A stretch of DNA of 35,047 nucleotides, from positions 1 to 35,047 of the IMG/VR virus record IMGVR_UViG_3300035698_004299; one strand, written 5' to 3'. Shown piece after piece: positions 1 through 8,038 of the stretch. Source of the DNA: a virus. The notes under the pieces were generated by a model. It saw only the letters and a list, made by a program, of their open reading frames with translations. It ran no database searches and was not told where the DNA came from. A program made the translations under genes and the position numbers. Numbering within the stretch: position 1 is the first letter of the stretch; the number at the start of each line of letters is the position of its first letter.

Positions 1-263
1 AACTCTGAATGCTTATTAACTACTTTGCGGGCAACTGAGCCCAGTTTTGATTCTACGATAGCGGATGTTTGGCTATCATCTCTGGAACTATCAACTATAG
101 ACCACCCTGCTTGTAGGAACATTTCAATGCGGCCAGGGGCCTCATTTACGTACCTTAGGGTGTATCCTGGACGTGATAGTCCTGATAGTTTCTTTTGTAA
201 ATGGAGAGGTACTCGAGTTTCTCTCTCCGCTCTAGATTTTCCTGTTTCTCTTTTCTTGGTCAT
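1..263 (-). CDS. Phage protein, partial (3' end beyond window)
   Basis: A leftward gene starting at 263 with AGGAG about nine bases upstream. It stays open to the window edge, giving 87 residues of the N-terminal part. The start is very basic (MTKKRETGKSRAERETRV), followed by a segment reading RPGYTLRYVNEAPGRIEMF and a Trp. This resembles small phage proteins that commonly sit next to scaffold and capsid genes, whose role is unknown to me. It follows the scaffold-like gene by one base, so it belongs to the head-gene operon. The major capsid gene is expected further left, outside the window. That it is coding is fairly sure; its function is unknown. Confidence 0.7.
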   Translation of the reverse strand, partial: MTKKRETGKSRAERETRVPLHLQKKLSGLSRPGYTLRYVNEAPGRIEMFLQAGWSIVDSSRDDSQTSAIVESKLGSVARKVVNKHSE

Positions 264-264
264 A

Positions 265-1167
265 CTAAATTTCTCCTTGTTCAACTAGCTGTGCTATGTA
301 GTCTTTGGTCGACATCACCTCAAACTTCTCAAAGAGCCTAGCGCATGACTTTTGCTCTGGATTCAAGTCTTGGAATGTAACATTCTTTTTAGATTTACGT
401 GATTGCAGTGGCACTGAATCTGACTCTACGGTGTGTGGTATGCTATCAGAGTCGTTATTAAATCTATGGGAAAACTTGTTTTGTATGTCTTTCTCGATCT
501 GTAGAATTTGAGCTTCTGCAGATAAATTATATTGTGTAAGTTCTGCATCTCGTTTAGATGCGAATTCTCTCATTTGTTGTGCTTCATAGGATATATCATT
601 AATCCAGTCTTTATGTCGTTCTGCGAACTCAGCTGCTGCTGGGTGAACTTCCTGGGACGCTTCGGGGTGATCTTGGGGAGATACCTTTTGGTAATCTTGT
701 GTCTGTTCTTCCATTTCGTTTTCGATCTGGCCTACAGCAGTAATGTCGCCAAGGGCTATCGCATCATATTTACGCTGTTTCAACTCTTTCATTGCCTTTT
801 CGTAGCCAATGTGCTGTTGTTCTTGCATCATGCGAGAGTGTTCAGCTAGTGTTTGCTTCATCTCTTTCAGCTCTTTCCCTCTTGACTTTAATTCGTCGTA
901 AAGTGGGGCGGCTCTTAGAAACTCTCCCGCGCTCTTGGGGCCTTTGGGTTTCCAGCCGTGCTTAATGGCTTCTCTTTCTTCTTCCGAATGCTCTACCTGA
1001 ACCTTTGAAGTTTCTGGGACCGTAGTTTCTTTGGTCTCTTCGGCGGTTGGTGCTTTGTCTTCGCTGGCTACCTCACCAGCAGCTGCGAATGTTTTTTCAA
1101 AACCCTCTAAACTTGTTGGGGTCTCTACGCTAGTTTCAACTTCGGCGGTTTTTAGTTCATCGCTCAT
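265..1167 (-). CDS. Scaffold-like acidic coiled-coil protein
   Basis: A 300-residue, highly charged protein. The first 70 residues are acidic and low in complexity (many E, T, S, P). Residues about 75-170 are predicted helical and coiled (RAAPLYDELKSRGKELKEMK onward), then comes a helical segment with FAERHKDW, and a basic/acidic C-terminal part. The charge, helicity, lack of cysteine-rich or enzymatic motifs, and position downstream of portal and a co-chaperonin fit a podovirus scaffolding protein that guides procapsid assembly and is absent from mature heads. Its start codon overlaps the stop of the GroES-like gene by one base, implying translational coupling. The function is inferred from position and composition, not from a diagnostic motif. 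Confidence 0.6.
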   Translation of the reverse strand: MSDELKTAEVETSVETPTSLEGFEKTFAAAGEVASEDKAPTAEETKETTVPETSKVQVEHSEEEREAIKHGWKPKGPKSAGEFLRAAPLYDELKSRGKELKEMKQTLAEHSRMMQEQQHIGYEKAMKELKQRKYDAIALGDITAVGQIENEMEEQTQDYQKVSPQDHPEASQEVHPAAAEFAERHKDWINDISYEAQQMREFASKRDAELTQYNLSAEAQILQIEKDIQNKFSHRFNNDSDSIPHTVESDSVPLQSRKSKKNVTFQDLNPEQKSCARLFEKFEVMSTKDYIAQLVEQGEI

Positions 1168-1505
1168 TAATTTTCCTCTTCTATAGTGGCTAATACATCT
1201 TCGTCATTTATAACTCTATATAAGACTTTAGTTTCGTCATCAAATACGTGCCATTTATATTCACCGGCATGTTTGACAAATAAAACTGTGTCTCCTTCTT
1301 TACACCAATCTCCGCCTTCTTCGGCTAGGCCTTTGGCTTTGTAAGCCATTGGGCCTACTTCTAATACTTTTCCTTGTGTCTTTGCTATTGTACGAGCGTC
1401 TCGGTTAGTTGATCCGCCGGTTATAATTCCTCCGGTGGACATAGTCTCTTCTACATCGTGCTCTACCTTTAATAAGATTCTATACCCCTTCGCTACTATC
1501 TTCAT
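1167..1505 (-). CDS. GroES-like co-chaperonin
   Basis: A 112-residue Cpn10 family protein, close to the 97 residues of bacterial GroES. It starts KGYRILLKV as GroES does. It has a mobile-loop segment at about residues 21-33 (MSTGGIITGG), the strand GKVLEVGP at about 45-52, the GDTVLFVKHAG strand at about 71-81, and a C-terminal ...EEDVLA-like end (NDEDVLATIEE). The mobile loop is the part that docks on GroEL. Phage T4 gp31 and others replace host GroES so that the host GroEL can fold the phage capsid protein. No GroEL is seen here, so it would work with host GroEL. Its location between portal and scaffold/capsid genes supports a capsid-folding role. It overlaps the upstream small gene by 26 bases. 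Confidence 0.88.
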   Translation of the reverse strand: MKIVAKGYRILLKVEHDVEETMSTGGIITGGSTNRDARTIAKTQGKVLEVGPMAYKAKGLAEEGGDWCKEGDTVLFVKHAGEYKWHVFDDETKVLYRVINDEDVLATIEEEN

Positions 1506-1719
1506 GAGAATTTATCTCCTCTATCTCAATCGTTAATACATATTCTAAAACTTCTTTCTGGCCTATCCACCTCGCTACTTGTTTTTGGTCTCCCAGTATA
1601 AATGCTGGATCCTGTAGGTCTGAGGTTATCCTCTCAAGCGTTGCCTTCAGGGCATTGGCGATGGCCACAGTGACTGGTTCTTTGGTCCAATTGTGGTAAT
1701 GTTGACTACTTATCGTCAT
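1480..1719 (-). CDS. Small phage protein, unknown function
   Basis: A 79-residue acidic protein (MTISSQHYHNW...). Its reading frame overlaps the end of the portal gene by 14 bases and the start of the GroES-like gene by 26 bases, the compact spacing typical of phage head operons. The central part (about residues 20-65) looks helical and includes a QKQVARWIGQKE segment. It has no membrane segment or recognisable enzymatic motif. Small proteins between portal and capsid are often found in podoviruses, but I do not recognise the family. Confidence 0.65.
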   Translation of the reverse strand: MTISSQHYHNWTKEPVTVAIANALKATLERITSDLQDPAFILGDQKQVARWIGQKEVLEYVLTIEIEEINSHEDSSEGV

Positions 1720-3694
1720 CTTTATCTTTCTCCACTAGCTTAGCTCCGGTTTCTACCGTTTTTAATCCTAATTCAATTTCATCTTTCTGTTCTTGGTGTA
1801 CTTGCTTAACATCGGCTAATACTGCTTGATGCTGCGCTTTATTATCAACGATATCTATTTTCTTACGATTAGTTGCTGCATCTTCTAACATTTTCATGAT
1901 GCGGGCAGCAGATTCGTCTGCGCGGACGGTCGAATCGTCCCTTTGTATATTGATCTTGGCGGTTTCTAAAAGCTGACGTTCTACTAATACCCCAGCCTCT
2001 GCTAATAGGGCTTTTGCTTCCGCATCGAGCTTGTCGATCTCTGCAAGTACCTTCAATTGGTCCGGTGGTGGCGGTGCTTTTGGGTCTGGAGTTGGTAACA
2101 ACTCTTCAATCTGTTTCTGGCTTAGCTGTAGTGCTTCTAGGAAGTACTTAGTAGAAGCGATTGGATCTAGTGTTGGTATTCCCATCAGTACTTGTGCTTT
2201 AGCCAGTCTCTGGGAGTCTGAAGCCATGCTTGGGTTCACTACTGGGAAAACATCTAAATCTTTCGCATTGTAATCTGCTTTTACATTTAATAGTGGGTTA
2301 TCAAATACTTGGGTATAGTCATCGTTTGATAGATATTGCCCATTTAAGTGGAATACCTTAGTAAATTCTTTCCTAAGACTGATATAGAGTCTTTTAGTTA
2401 TCGCATTATAGACTTTCATACCCTGCTCAACCATAGATAACACCGTGGTTGATGATACGTTCTGGGTTTGCCCTTTGCCTTGCATAGCGTCATTAGATGA
2501 TATCAAATCTCGTCCTACGTCTATTAATAGGCCCAATAGTTGAAACAAAGTTGGGGATGGGTCTTTTGTCGGTAGAGGAAATACATTTTGAGCCAGGCTG
2601 GTGCCTGCCGCTGCATCAACTACTTTCCATTCGCCCAGTCGCATCTTAAATTCTCCGTTCTTAAGTCGTAATCCTCTTCCTAAGAAACCACCCTGCATAT
2701 TGTTAAGCGTTCCCGCATCTACTAGTTGATTCAGGATAGTGTTAATGGCAGCATTAAGTGGGTACACTAGGGTCCCCATTCCGATACTATAAAAACCTCC
2801 ATCTGGGGATCTAATAAAGTGGAAATCTGTAAAGTAATGCACTGGTTCAATCCTTTGGACCTGTCCCTTGCGGTTCTTTTTAACTTCTTTAAATCTAGAC
2901 ACTATACGTAAGACTTCTCCAGAAGCCTTATGCGCGATAACGATGTATGGTTCTTTGTATCCATCTTCATCGAGGTCTAAAAAGCAATGTTGTTCGATAA
3001 ACTCTAAAGGAGCATCTTCATCATCTGCGTAATACCCATCGGTCTCTTTTAAGAGCTCAATGTCTACGTCTCTGTATAGCCCTGCTCGTATACGCTCAAC
3101 TACATCATTCTCGTAACAAGTAATGAGGTGGGTAATTCTTCGAGCGGACTCTAAAGAAGTAGTATTATAGTTAACTACTATTTTCTTCGGGTGGCATAGC
3201 TCTGAGATTGGTCGTTTACGGGACGGACAGTAGTACGTCTTCTTAAATGTAATTCCTAACACTGGTAAGATGTGCAACATCTTATCCAGTCCTGCCTCCC
3301 AAGCGTCATCTTGGTATAGCATCTGATAAGACATGTGTTTAGAGACTCGTATGGCTCTAGCGTACTTTGAGTTGTTCTCGTCTTCGCCAATAACAGCGGC
3401 CTTTACGATTCTATCGTTTTGCACTATCTCTGGGTAGAGTCTAGACGCAAAATCAATAGCTGCTTGTGTAATTAGTGGGTATTTAATGTTCGAAGAGTTG
3501 GGAAAAGGATGATCTTTCTTTTCCATGGTCTGTTTAGCTATTTCCATAGCTAAATCTACAACTTCCATCCACTCGGTCCTAGACTCTTCATCAAGTTCGT
3601 ATCCGTGGATGACTTGTCTGCCGATAGTGGCCAGCTCTTCTTCAGAAAGCTCTTCAGCTATGTTATTATGTTTCTTTAATTCTTCAATTTGCAT
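1706..3694 (-). CDS. Portal protein
   Basis: A 662-residue protein immediately downstream of the large terminase, the usual place and size for a podovirus portal (P22 gp1 is about 725). The N-terminal part contains the aromatic/proline segment HPFPNSSNIKYPLI at about residues 62-75, a pattern I associate with portals of marine and P22-like podoviruses. A long central domain is followed by a proline-rich stretch (PDPKAPPPPDQ, about 562-572). The C-terminal 100 residues are long, charged helices, fitting the helical crown/barrel. Portals form a dodecameric ring at one capsid vertex, dock the terminase, and connect head to tail. The spacing from TerL is 19 bases. Function assignment is by position, length and pattern. 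Confidence 0.85.
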   Translation of the reverse strand: MQIEELKKHNNIAEELSEEELATIGRQVIHGYELDEESRTEWMEVVDLAMEIAKQTMEKKDHPFPNSSNIKYPLITQAAIDFASRLYPEIVQNDRIVKAAVIGEDENNSKYARAIRVSKHMSYQMLYQDDAWEAGLDKMLHILPVLGITFKKTYYCPSRKRPISELCHPKKIVVNYNTTSLESARRITHLITCYENDVVERIRAGLYRDVDIELLKETDGYYADDEDAPLEFIEQHCFLDLDEDGYKEPYIVIAHKASGEVLRIVSRFKEVKKNRKGQVQRIEPVHYFTDFHFIRSPDGGFYSIGMGTLVYPLNAAINTILNQLVDAGTLNNMQGGFLGRGLRLKNGEFKMRLGEWKVVDAAAGTSLAQNVFPLPTKDPSPTLFQLLGLLIDVGRDLISSNDAMQGKGQTQNVSSTTVLSMVEQGMKVYNAITKRLYISLRKEFTKVFHLNGQYLSNDDYTQVFDNPLLNVKADYNAKDLDVFPVVNPSMASDSQRLAKAQVLMGIPTLDPIASTKYFLEALQLSQKQIEELLPTPDPKAPPPPDQLKVLAEIDKLDAEAKALLAEAGVLVERQLLETAKINIQRDDSTVRADESAARIMKMLEDAATNRKKIDIVDNKAQHQAVLADVKQVHQEQKDEIELGLKTVETGAKLVEKDKDDDK

Positions 3695-3713
3695 ATAAGC
3701 TTCCTACAATGTA

Positions 3714-5180
3714 TTAATATCCAGTGACCGCAGATCTTCCGGATCCCGATGAATCGGTTCCTCCGTCTTCAAAGTCCGGATCGGGCGGAGTGTTCGCCAT
3801 TTGTAAACCTGACATAACTAGATAACGAGTGGCATCAAGTATATGGTCATTCTTTTTGACTATCTTCCCTCTCTCGTTCCTTCGATAGACTCTATACTCC
3901 TTAAACCAGTTGGGGAGGTTAGAAAATACCTTCAATTGGCCTGATTGTAGCATTTGTCCTACCTTATACAGTCCTGCCTCCACGCTATTATCAGCTGGCA
4001 TGAGGTCTAATCCTTCGTCGTAGTAGAGATCTATCAATCTAAGCCCATCCGTAGATGCTCTAGCATCTGCTCTGGGGTCTACTACTCCTGGGATCCAGGG
4101 ACCGCGCTGCTTAATGGCACTGGCGTGTATAGTGGGGGTCTCTTTGCCTAAATAGTGCTCTGAATACAGATAAACTTGGTTAGATTGTGGGTCAATAGCG
4201 CCCCATACTGCGGCGGTCATGTTCCACCCTACGTCCATTCCGAAAACTCTAGGCCACCAAACGGGTATCTCAAACGGTTCTACTGTTATGCTATCCTCTA
4301 AGTAAGGATATATCGCTCCTGAGCCTAGTGCTGGTATTCCTTTCGAACGTGCATCACGTTCATGTGGGGAATAGCTATCTAATATCTCTTTCTTCTGCTG
4401 CTCATCCATATGTGGGACTTCATCCCAACTTACTTGAGTTACAAATCGATAAGGATTAGCCTCATCGACGCCCCCTTCTGGGAATTTACCATCCGGCAAG
4501 AAGGCCATCACTACATCGGATAAACCGAAAAGTGGGGTGAATGTACAATAAATCATACCAGGATTATCCTTATCCATGGTACGAGTTAAACACTCTGTAA
4601 ATATGTTTTTATCTGTAGGTTCCTCATCAAGCCATATGACCTGCTTCTTGGTGCCCTGGAACGTTTCACGTCCCTGCTCGTATGATTTAAAATCTAACCT
4701 TGAGGTGCCACCAGATATATGCCTTACGTATACTGTCTCCAGCGCATCAGCCACTCCGGGCTTCTTGATAGATTTTACAATATTAGCTTTTGGGACCATC
4801 CCCGAACCTATGTCTATGGGTGGTCCAAATAATTCTTGTTGTAGGATATTCTTTGTCGCTTCATTACTTACCGAAGCGGCCCATGCTGAAATAGCATCTT
4901 TAAATCGTCTACCTTTCCACCACTCCGGGTAATCGCCCGTTAAGTGTAGGGCCATCTCATAGGCGCCGGTAACTGTTTTACCAGTCCTGTTAGCTGCTAC
5001 GAATGCGCGCTGTAAGTACTTAGCTCCGGCGTTCATAAACTCTACATGTTTGGGGTAGAGTTCTCTACGGTATTGTCCTGTACTGGGGAAGAATGTTTCA
5101 ATCTTATGGTAGGTGATTCTCTTTTCTTTCTCAGCTAGGAGTTTCGCTAACTCCCTTTTGGATTCTAAACTACCAGACAT
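3714..5180 (-). CDS. Terminase large subunit (TerL)
   Basis: A 488-residue two-domain DNA packaging motor. The N-terminal ATPase has Walker A AANRTGKT (residues 62-69, K68), Walker B VIWLDEE (181-187, catalytic E186/E187) and a coupling segment CTFTP (212-216). The C-terminal RNase H-like nuclease shows acidic residues D316 (FGMDVGWN), D368 (VDPRAD) and D445/D449 (NDHILDATRY). It binds the portal, translocates DNA into proheads using ATP, and cuts the concatemer. It follows a 112-residue unknown gene by one base and precedes the portal. The end of the protein is Gly/Ser-rich. All key residues appear intact. Confidence 0.95.
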   Translation of the reverse strand: MSGSLESKRELAKLLAEKEKRITYHKIETFFPSTGQYRRELYPKHVEFMNAGAKYLQRAFVAANRTGKTVTGAYEMALHLTGDYPEWWKGRRFKDAISAWAASVSNEATKNILQQELFGPPIDIGSGMVPKANIVKSIKKPGVADALETVYVRHISGGTSRLDFKSYEQGRETFQGTKKQVIWLDEEPTDKNIFTECLTRTMDKDNPGMIYCTFTPLFGLSDVVMAFLPDGKFPEGGVDEANPYRFVTQVSWDEVPHMDEQQKKEILDSYSPHERDARSKGIPALGSGAIYPYLEDSITVEPFEIPVWWPRVFGMDVGWNMTAAVWGAIDPQSNQVYLYSEHYLGKETPTIHASAIKQRGPWIPGVVDPRADARASTDGLRLIDLYYDEGLDLMPADNSVEAGLYKVGQMLQSGQLKVFSNLPNWFKEYRVYRRNERGKIVKKNDHILDATRYLVMSGLQMANTPPDPDFEDGGTDSSGSGRSAVTGY

Positions 5181-5519
5181 CTAGACGAAAGTCGCTCTAT
5201 CGAAAAACATTAGTGCCCTTTTGGAGGTGCTGCCTCTGAAATTCTCATGGATATCCTTAGCTACCTGAACCGCTTCATCTGTACTACCCTGGATCCCTGC
5301 GGTAACTCTGTTTACCTCGGATTTTATCTTTTTTTGCATATCATCGTCAGCAGAAGAGTTAAGCGTAATTAGTATGAACTTTCTTTCATGGTTTGCTACT
5401 ACGTAAACATTCTCTATTGAATCTAATCTATGTCCTAGCCGGCTAAGCCCGCTACGGGCCGAAAGTCCGTATGTGCTGGTTCTTGGCAGTTCGAATGCCA
5501 TCTCAATTACCTTCGTCAT
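5181..5519 (-). CDS. Protein of unknown function between TerS and TerL
   Basis: A 112-residue protein lying between the two terminase subunits, overlapping TerS by 17 bases and abutting TerL. It contains predicted strands around YVVANHERKFILITL (residues about 39-53) and a helical middle (KKIKSEVNRVTAG). No catalytic motif or membrane segment is evident. The position suggests a role in head assembly or packaging, but this is inference only. I do not recognise the family. Confidence 0.65.
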   Translation of the reverse strand: MTKVIEMAFELPRTSTYGLSARSGLSRLGHRLDSIENVYVVANHERKFILITLNSSADDDMQKKIKSEVNRVTAGIQGSTDEAVQVAKDIHENFRGSTSKRALMFFDRATFV

Positions 5520-5997
5520 CTGCTTCCTCCTCAGGTAGTAGTATCGCCGGGCCTAACTTATCTTGTAGCTGGGCTATTTTTTCATCAAGAGCTTTGGAAT
5601 CCATCTTCTCAATGCTATTGATGCTCCCGATATTAATTTCTGTATTTGATCCGGTTGCGGATCTTTTATAATCTTGTGGAAACTTATTATTTAGAATCAT
5701 CGCCATTGCGTTAAAATTAAAATTCTTAATCTTGCCGCAAGCTCCTGCTAAAAGTATCTCCTCATGGACTACCTGTGAACGTAGCCTAGATTCTTCATAG
5801 GCACTCTTGAACTCAGCATACCTATCAAGCCACCTATAGAAGGTGTCCTTTGATATCCCTAAAGCCAGGCACATATTAGCCACATGACCTCCGTCGGTGG
5901 CTATAGCTATAATCTTGTCTCCCATGTCCGTGGTGTATTTAGTCTTCCGTTTCTTCAGAAGAACTTCTCCCTCGACAGGTTTATCCTTTGTTGTCAT
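5503..5997 (-). CDS. Terminase small subunit (TerS)
   Basis: A 164-residue protein with an N-terminal helix-turn-helix at about residues 30-60 (HVANMCLALGISKDTFYRWL). This is the arrangement of phage small terminases that recognise the packaging site. A helical oligomerisation region follows (EESRLRSQVVHEEIL), then NNKFPQDYK, a pattern often seen in TerS of this kind. The C-terminal tail is acidic (EEEADDEGN), suited to contact TerL. It precedes TerL by one small gene and overlaps both neighbours. The HTH and gene order make the call strong. Confidence 0.87.
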   Translation of the reverse strand: MTTKDKPVEGEVLLKKRKTKYTTDMGDKIIAIATDGGHVANMCLALGISKDTFYRWLDRYAEFKSAYEESRLRSQVVHEEILLAGACGKIKNFNFNAMAMILNNKFPQDYKRSATGSNTEINIGSINSIEKMDSKALDEKIAQLQDKLGPAILLPEEEADDEGN

Positions 5998-6283
5998 TAC
6001 TTATCCTGACACATAATCTGATCAGTTGGTCGATCTTTGAGTTAAGCTTCTCATTCTCGTGGTAGATTTCATCCATACGCTTAGATAGAGAGCTATACTC
6101 TATCCTATGTGGCGCCAGCTTGTCTTTAATGATCAGGCGGAGCTCTTCATCGCTAGGTTTGGTATTGATTTTCATTTCGAGTTTATCCATTCGGGTTCTT
6201 AGACTGCTGTGGCTCCAACCGAATAGTCCGATTATAGCTACACCTGAGCCAATGATTGTGGTGATCGTTGTGATTGGGTCCAT
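5981..6283 (-). CDS. Small N-terminally anchored coiled-coil protein, possible lysis accessory (spanin/antiholin-like)
   Basis: A 100-residue protein with one hydrophobic N-terminal segment (about residues 7-22, IIGSGVAIIGLFGW) followed by a charged helical, coiled-coil-like remainder (KLEMKINTK, SKRMDEIYHENEKLNSKIDQL). This single-anchor plus coiled-coil layout is that of inner-membrane spanins and of some antiholins, and the holin is the next gene upstream. No proline-rich outer spanin partner is visible. No good ribosome site precedes the chosen start, so the N-terminus is uncertain. It overlaps TerS by 17 bases. Confidence 0.55.
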   Translation of the reverse strand: MDPITTITTIIGSGVAIIGLFGWSHSSLRTRMDKLEMKINTKPSDEELRLIIKDKLAPHRIEYSSLSKRMDEIYHENEKLNSKIDQLIRLCVRISNDNKG

Positions 6284-6665
6284 TATTCATATTCTTATTC
6301 TTGTAGTGCTGTAAGGGCCGTTGGGAGGCCCTTGGCCAGCTTGTCGACGACAAAACCCCGATAGTATGATAAACCTCGGGGTATTCTTTAAATTTAGAGT
6401 GATGAGTACTCTTTTTAGACACCCTCATCACCGTCTGGTGTCTTTACACAAAGCCCCTTTTCCCGCTTCATGCTTCTAACCCCCTACAGGGTTAATCCCT
6501 CTCCCTCTGACACTTTTAAACGTACTGGGAAGTATTATCGCTCCGCGGAGCACTTTTTGCCGGGTAGACAGGAGTTAGTAATTCCTGCTAAGTTCCGATG
6601 GCCACACTGTCTCAGTGCAATCCGTTAATAAAGTTGTGAATTGGAGGGCCCGAGGGCGTGCCTCC
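6284..6665. other. Non-coding, hairpin-rich spacer between holin and terminase operon
   Basis: About 380 bases without a convincing gene. Inverted repeats include AAGGGCC/GGCCCTT (6313-6319 with 6327-6333), a terminator-like hairpin at 6352-6381, AGACACC/GGTGTCT (6417-6423 with 6437-6443), the 12-base perfect palindrome GCTCCGCGGAGC (6540-6551) and GGAGG/CCTCC near 6640-6660. One 18-codon leftward frame (6415-6471) exists but has little support. The spacer would be the 5' leader of terminase messages if these are read from the promoter upstream of the holin. Confidence 0.6.
6352..6381 (-). terminator. Candidate Rho-independent terminator after the holin gene
   Basis: Read leftward, CCCCGA (6381-6376), a 14-base loop and TCGGGG (6361-6356) form a six-pair GC-rich stem followed by TTTTG. 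It could end transcripts coming from the holin gene. For leftward late transcription to reach terminase, it would have to be leaky or be overcome. The long loop makes it a weak prediction. Confidence 0.45.
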
Positions 6666-7100
6666 CTATAATAGTTTTTTATTCACAAACGCTTTTAATA
6701 TATATCCTACGTTCATCTGTTTAACGATCTTATCTAGTGTTCGGGCTGGATAACCAACCATTACGATAGTCACTAGCGTGTCAAACATACGATCAACGAT
6801 AGGGGGTATTTCTTTAGCTAGTAATGCTTCAGGCGTGTAGCCGAAGGCAAACATGATAAAGAATATAAGGAACACCATTGGTATTAGCGGTCTGTAGGTC
6901 CTGGTAATCCAGGAGTCACTCTTAGACTCTGCTATAGCCATCTGGAATGCTGCGACGTTAGCCTTAGCTTCGTCATCCTTCAAGTCGCCTACTAGCTTAA
7001 CCGCTGAGCCTACAAGCTCGGCTTGTTGTTTCTTCATACCAAAGAGGCCACCAATTACGGAGCTAGCTGCTGATATGATTGCTACAAATGGGAATGCCAT
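6666..7100 (-). CDS. Holin, three-transmembrane family
   Basis: A 144-residue membrane protein with a hydrophobic N-terminal segment (about 4-22, VAIISAASSVIGGLFG), a charged helical stretch, then SDSWITRTYRPLIPMVFLI with a strong membrane segment at about 75-92, and a third near 105-120 (TLVTIVMVGY). The SDSW-TR-RPL pattern before the second segment is typical of the holin 3TM family found in phages and gene transfer agents. Holins perforate the cytoplasmic membrane to release the endolysin, here probably the amidase at 29796-30227. A ribosome site (AAGGA) lies eight bases before the start, and a consensus promoter lies just upstream. Confidence 0.8.
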   Translation of the reverse strand: MAFPFVAIISAASSVIGGLFGMKKQQAELVGSAVKLVGDLKDDEAKANVAAFQMAIAESKSDSWITRTYRPLIPMVFLIFFIMFAFGYTPEALLAKEIPPIVDRMFDTLVTIVMVGYPARTLDKIVKQMNVGYILKAFVNKKLL

Positions 7101-7129
7101 TAAGGGTCCTTTTTTTTATACTATATACC

Positions 7130-7158
7130 ATTATAGCATACTTTTACTTGCTTGTCAA
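7130..7158 (-). promoter_or_regulatory. Consensus sigma70 promoter for leftward late genes
   Basis: On the minus strand, TTGACA (7158-7153), 17 bases, TATAAT (7135-7130), with TGC directly before the -10 box (extended -10). All twelve box positions match consensus. The start site would be near 7123, about 23 bases upstream of the holin start. It is the only strong promoter directly upstream of the leftward structural genes. Confidence 0.85.
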
Positions 7159-7311
7159 GCATTTTATTTAACTTTCTATCAAAATACCTTAAATTAGCTT
7201 CTCCGTTTGGTCTACGAAGCGTTGCAAGCCTCATAATGTCCCTATTAATGGACATCTTATTCCTTTTATACTTTATAAAATCTATAATCATTAGGCATAC
7301 CTGTCTTATTG

Positions 7312-7362
7312 AGACTAAGGGTGAATAAGATAACCTTTATAAGTTATATCATCCTTTAGTCT
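7312..7362 (+). repeat. Long imperfect hairpin
   Basis: AGACTAAGGGTGA (7312-7324) pairs with TCATCCTTTAGTCT (7349-7362) through 13 pairs with one bulged T and one G-T pair, and the interior ATAAC/GTTAT (7330-7334 with 7343-7347) adds five pairs. The G-T pair exists only if the plus strand is the RNA; on the minus strand it would be C-A. No T-run follows on either strand, so it is not a simple terminator. Confidence 0.6.
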
Positions 7363-7736
7363 TCTGTTTATCCCTGGAACCCAGTGGAAGGGTATCAGGC
7401 TATATGTCCCACTTTCGTGGATCCGTACTTCATAGAGATTATCAGGTGCGGGAGGATGGTGAATCCTCTATGCTTCCGCAATTGCTATCTATCACCCTTA
7501 TTAAGAACCTATTTATTACTCTCTACGGTTTGGAGTACCTCCGTCTCAGGAGAGGCCCTATGAAGCTCAGTATACAACTTTCGTCGTTATTATGCTGTTA
7601 GGTATACCTAGTCTCTTCCGATTGTTCTAGGGCCCTGTAGGGGCCTTTAAAGACGTTAAGGATTGAGATAATCATTCGTCTGTGTATTTGTCACCTATTA
7701 GTGGTTAATTAGTGACACTTCTATTCTTATGTAACC

Positions 7737-7766
7737 ATTATACCACACTAGGTGCCCCCTTGTCAA
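7737..7766 (-). promoter_or_regulatory. Consensus sigma70 promoter inside the non-coding region
   Basis: On the minus strand, TTGACA (7766-7761), 18 bases, TATAAT (7742-7737), preceded by TGG (extended -10). It would start RNA near 7730 reading left through about 600 non-coding bases before the next promoter and the holin gene. No coding frame follows it closely, so its product may be a leader or a non-coding RNA. Confidence 0.78.
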
Positions 7767-7997
7767 GTACTTCCTGCGAATTTTTTACAATAAAACCATA
7801 GTACTACCGTACGGGTGGGAACTCCCCGATACTGGCTGATATTCCCCCTAATGCTCCCGTACAGGAGTATCTTTTGCCCCATAAACAGGTTAACGTCCCT
7901 TTTAAGCACCCACTAGGGCTGACTGGGTGCCAATAGTATAACTACTTATAGGTATACCCCCGTATAAATTGGTATAACTCTGGTGTTTCTTACGTCC

Positions 7998-8038
7998 AGC
8001 GAGCCTCGGTGCCCTTACAAGGGTCCTGGAGGCGAGCT
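7998..8038. repeat. Hairpin with symmetric GA/GA internal loop
   Basis: AGC (7998-8000), GA, GCCTC (8003-8007) pair with GAGGC (8029-8033), GA, GCT (8036-8038). The opposed GA/GA step could form tandem sheared G-A pairs in RNA. Inside, CCCTT (8012-8016) pairs with AAGGG (8019-8023). This looks like a folded RNA element rather than a terminator, because no T-run follows. Confidence 0.5.

Noticed and set aside
25-288. Rightward frame at the left edge
   Set aside because: It is the shadow of the leftward gene at 1-263, which has a good ribosome site and phage-like protein sequence.
6183-6431. Leftward 82-codon frame overlapping the 100-residue membrane protein
   Set aside because: It is rich in His, Asn and Ser without hydrophobic core, passes through the terminator-like hairpins and competes with a better frame.
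7404-7601. Rightward 65-codon frame MSHFRGSVLHRD...
   Set aside because: It has no ribosome site, lies in the hairpin-rich region with palindromic sequence, and its composition is not protein-like.
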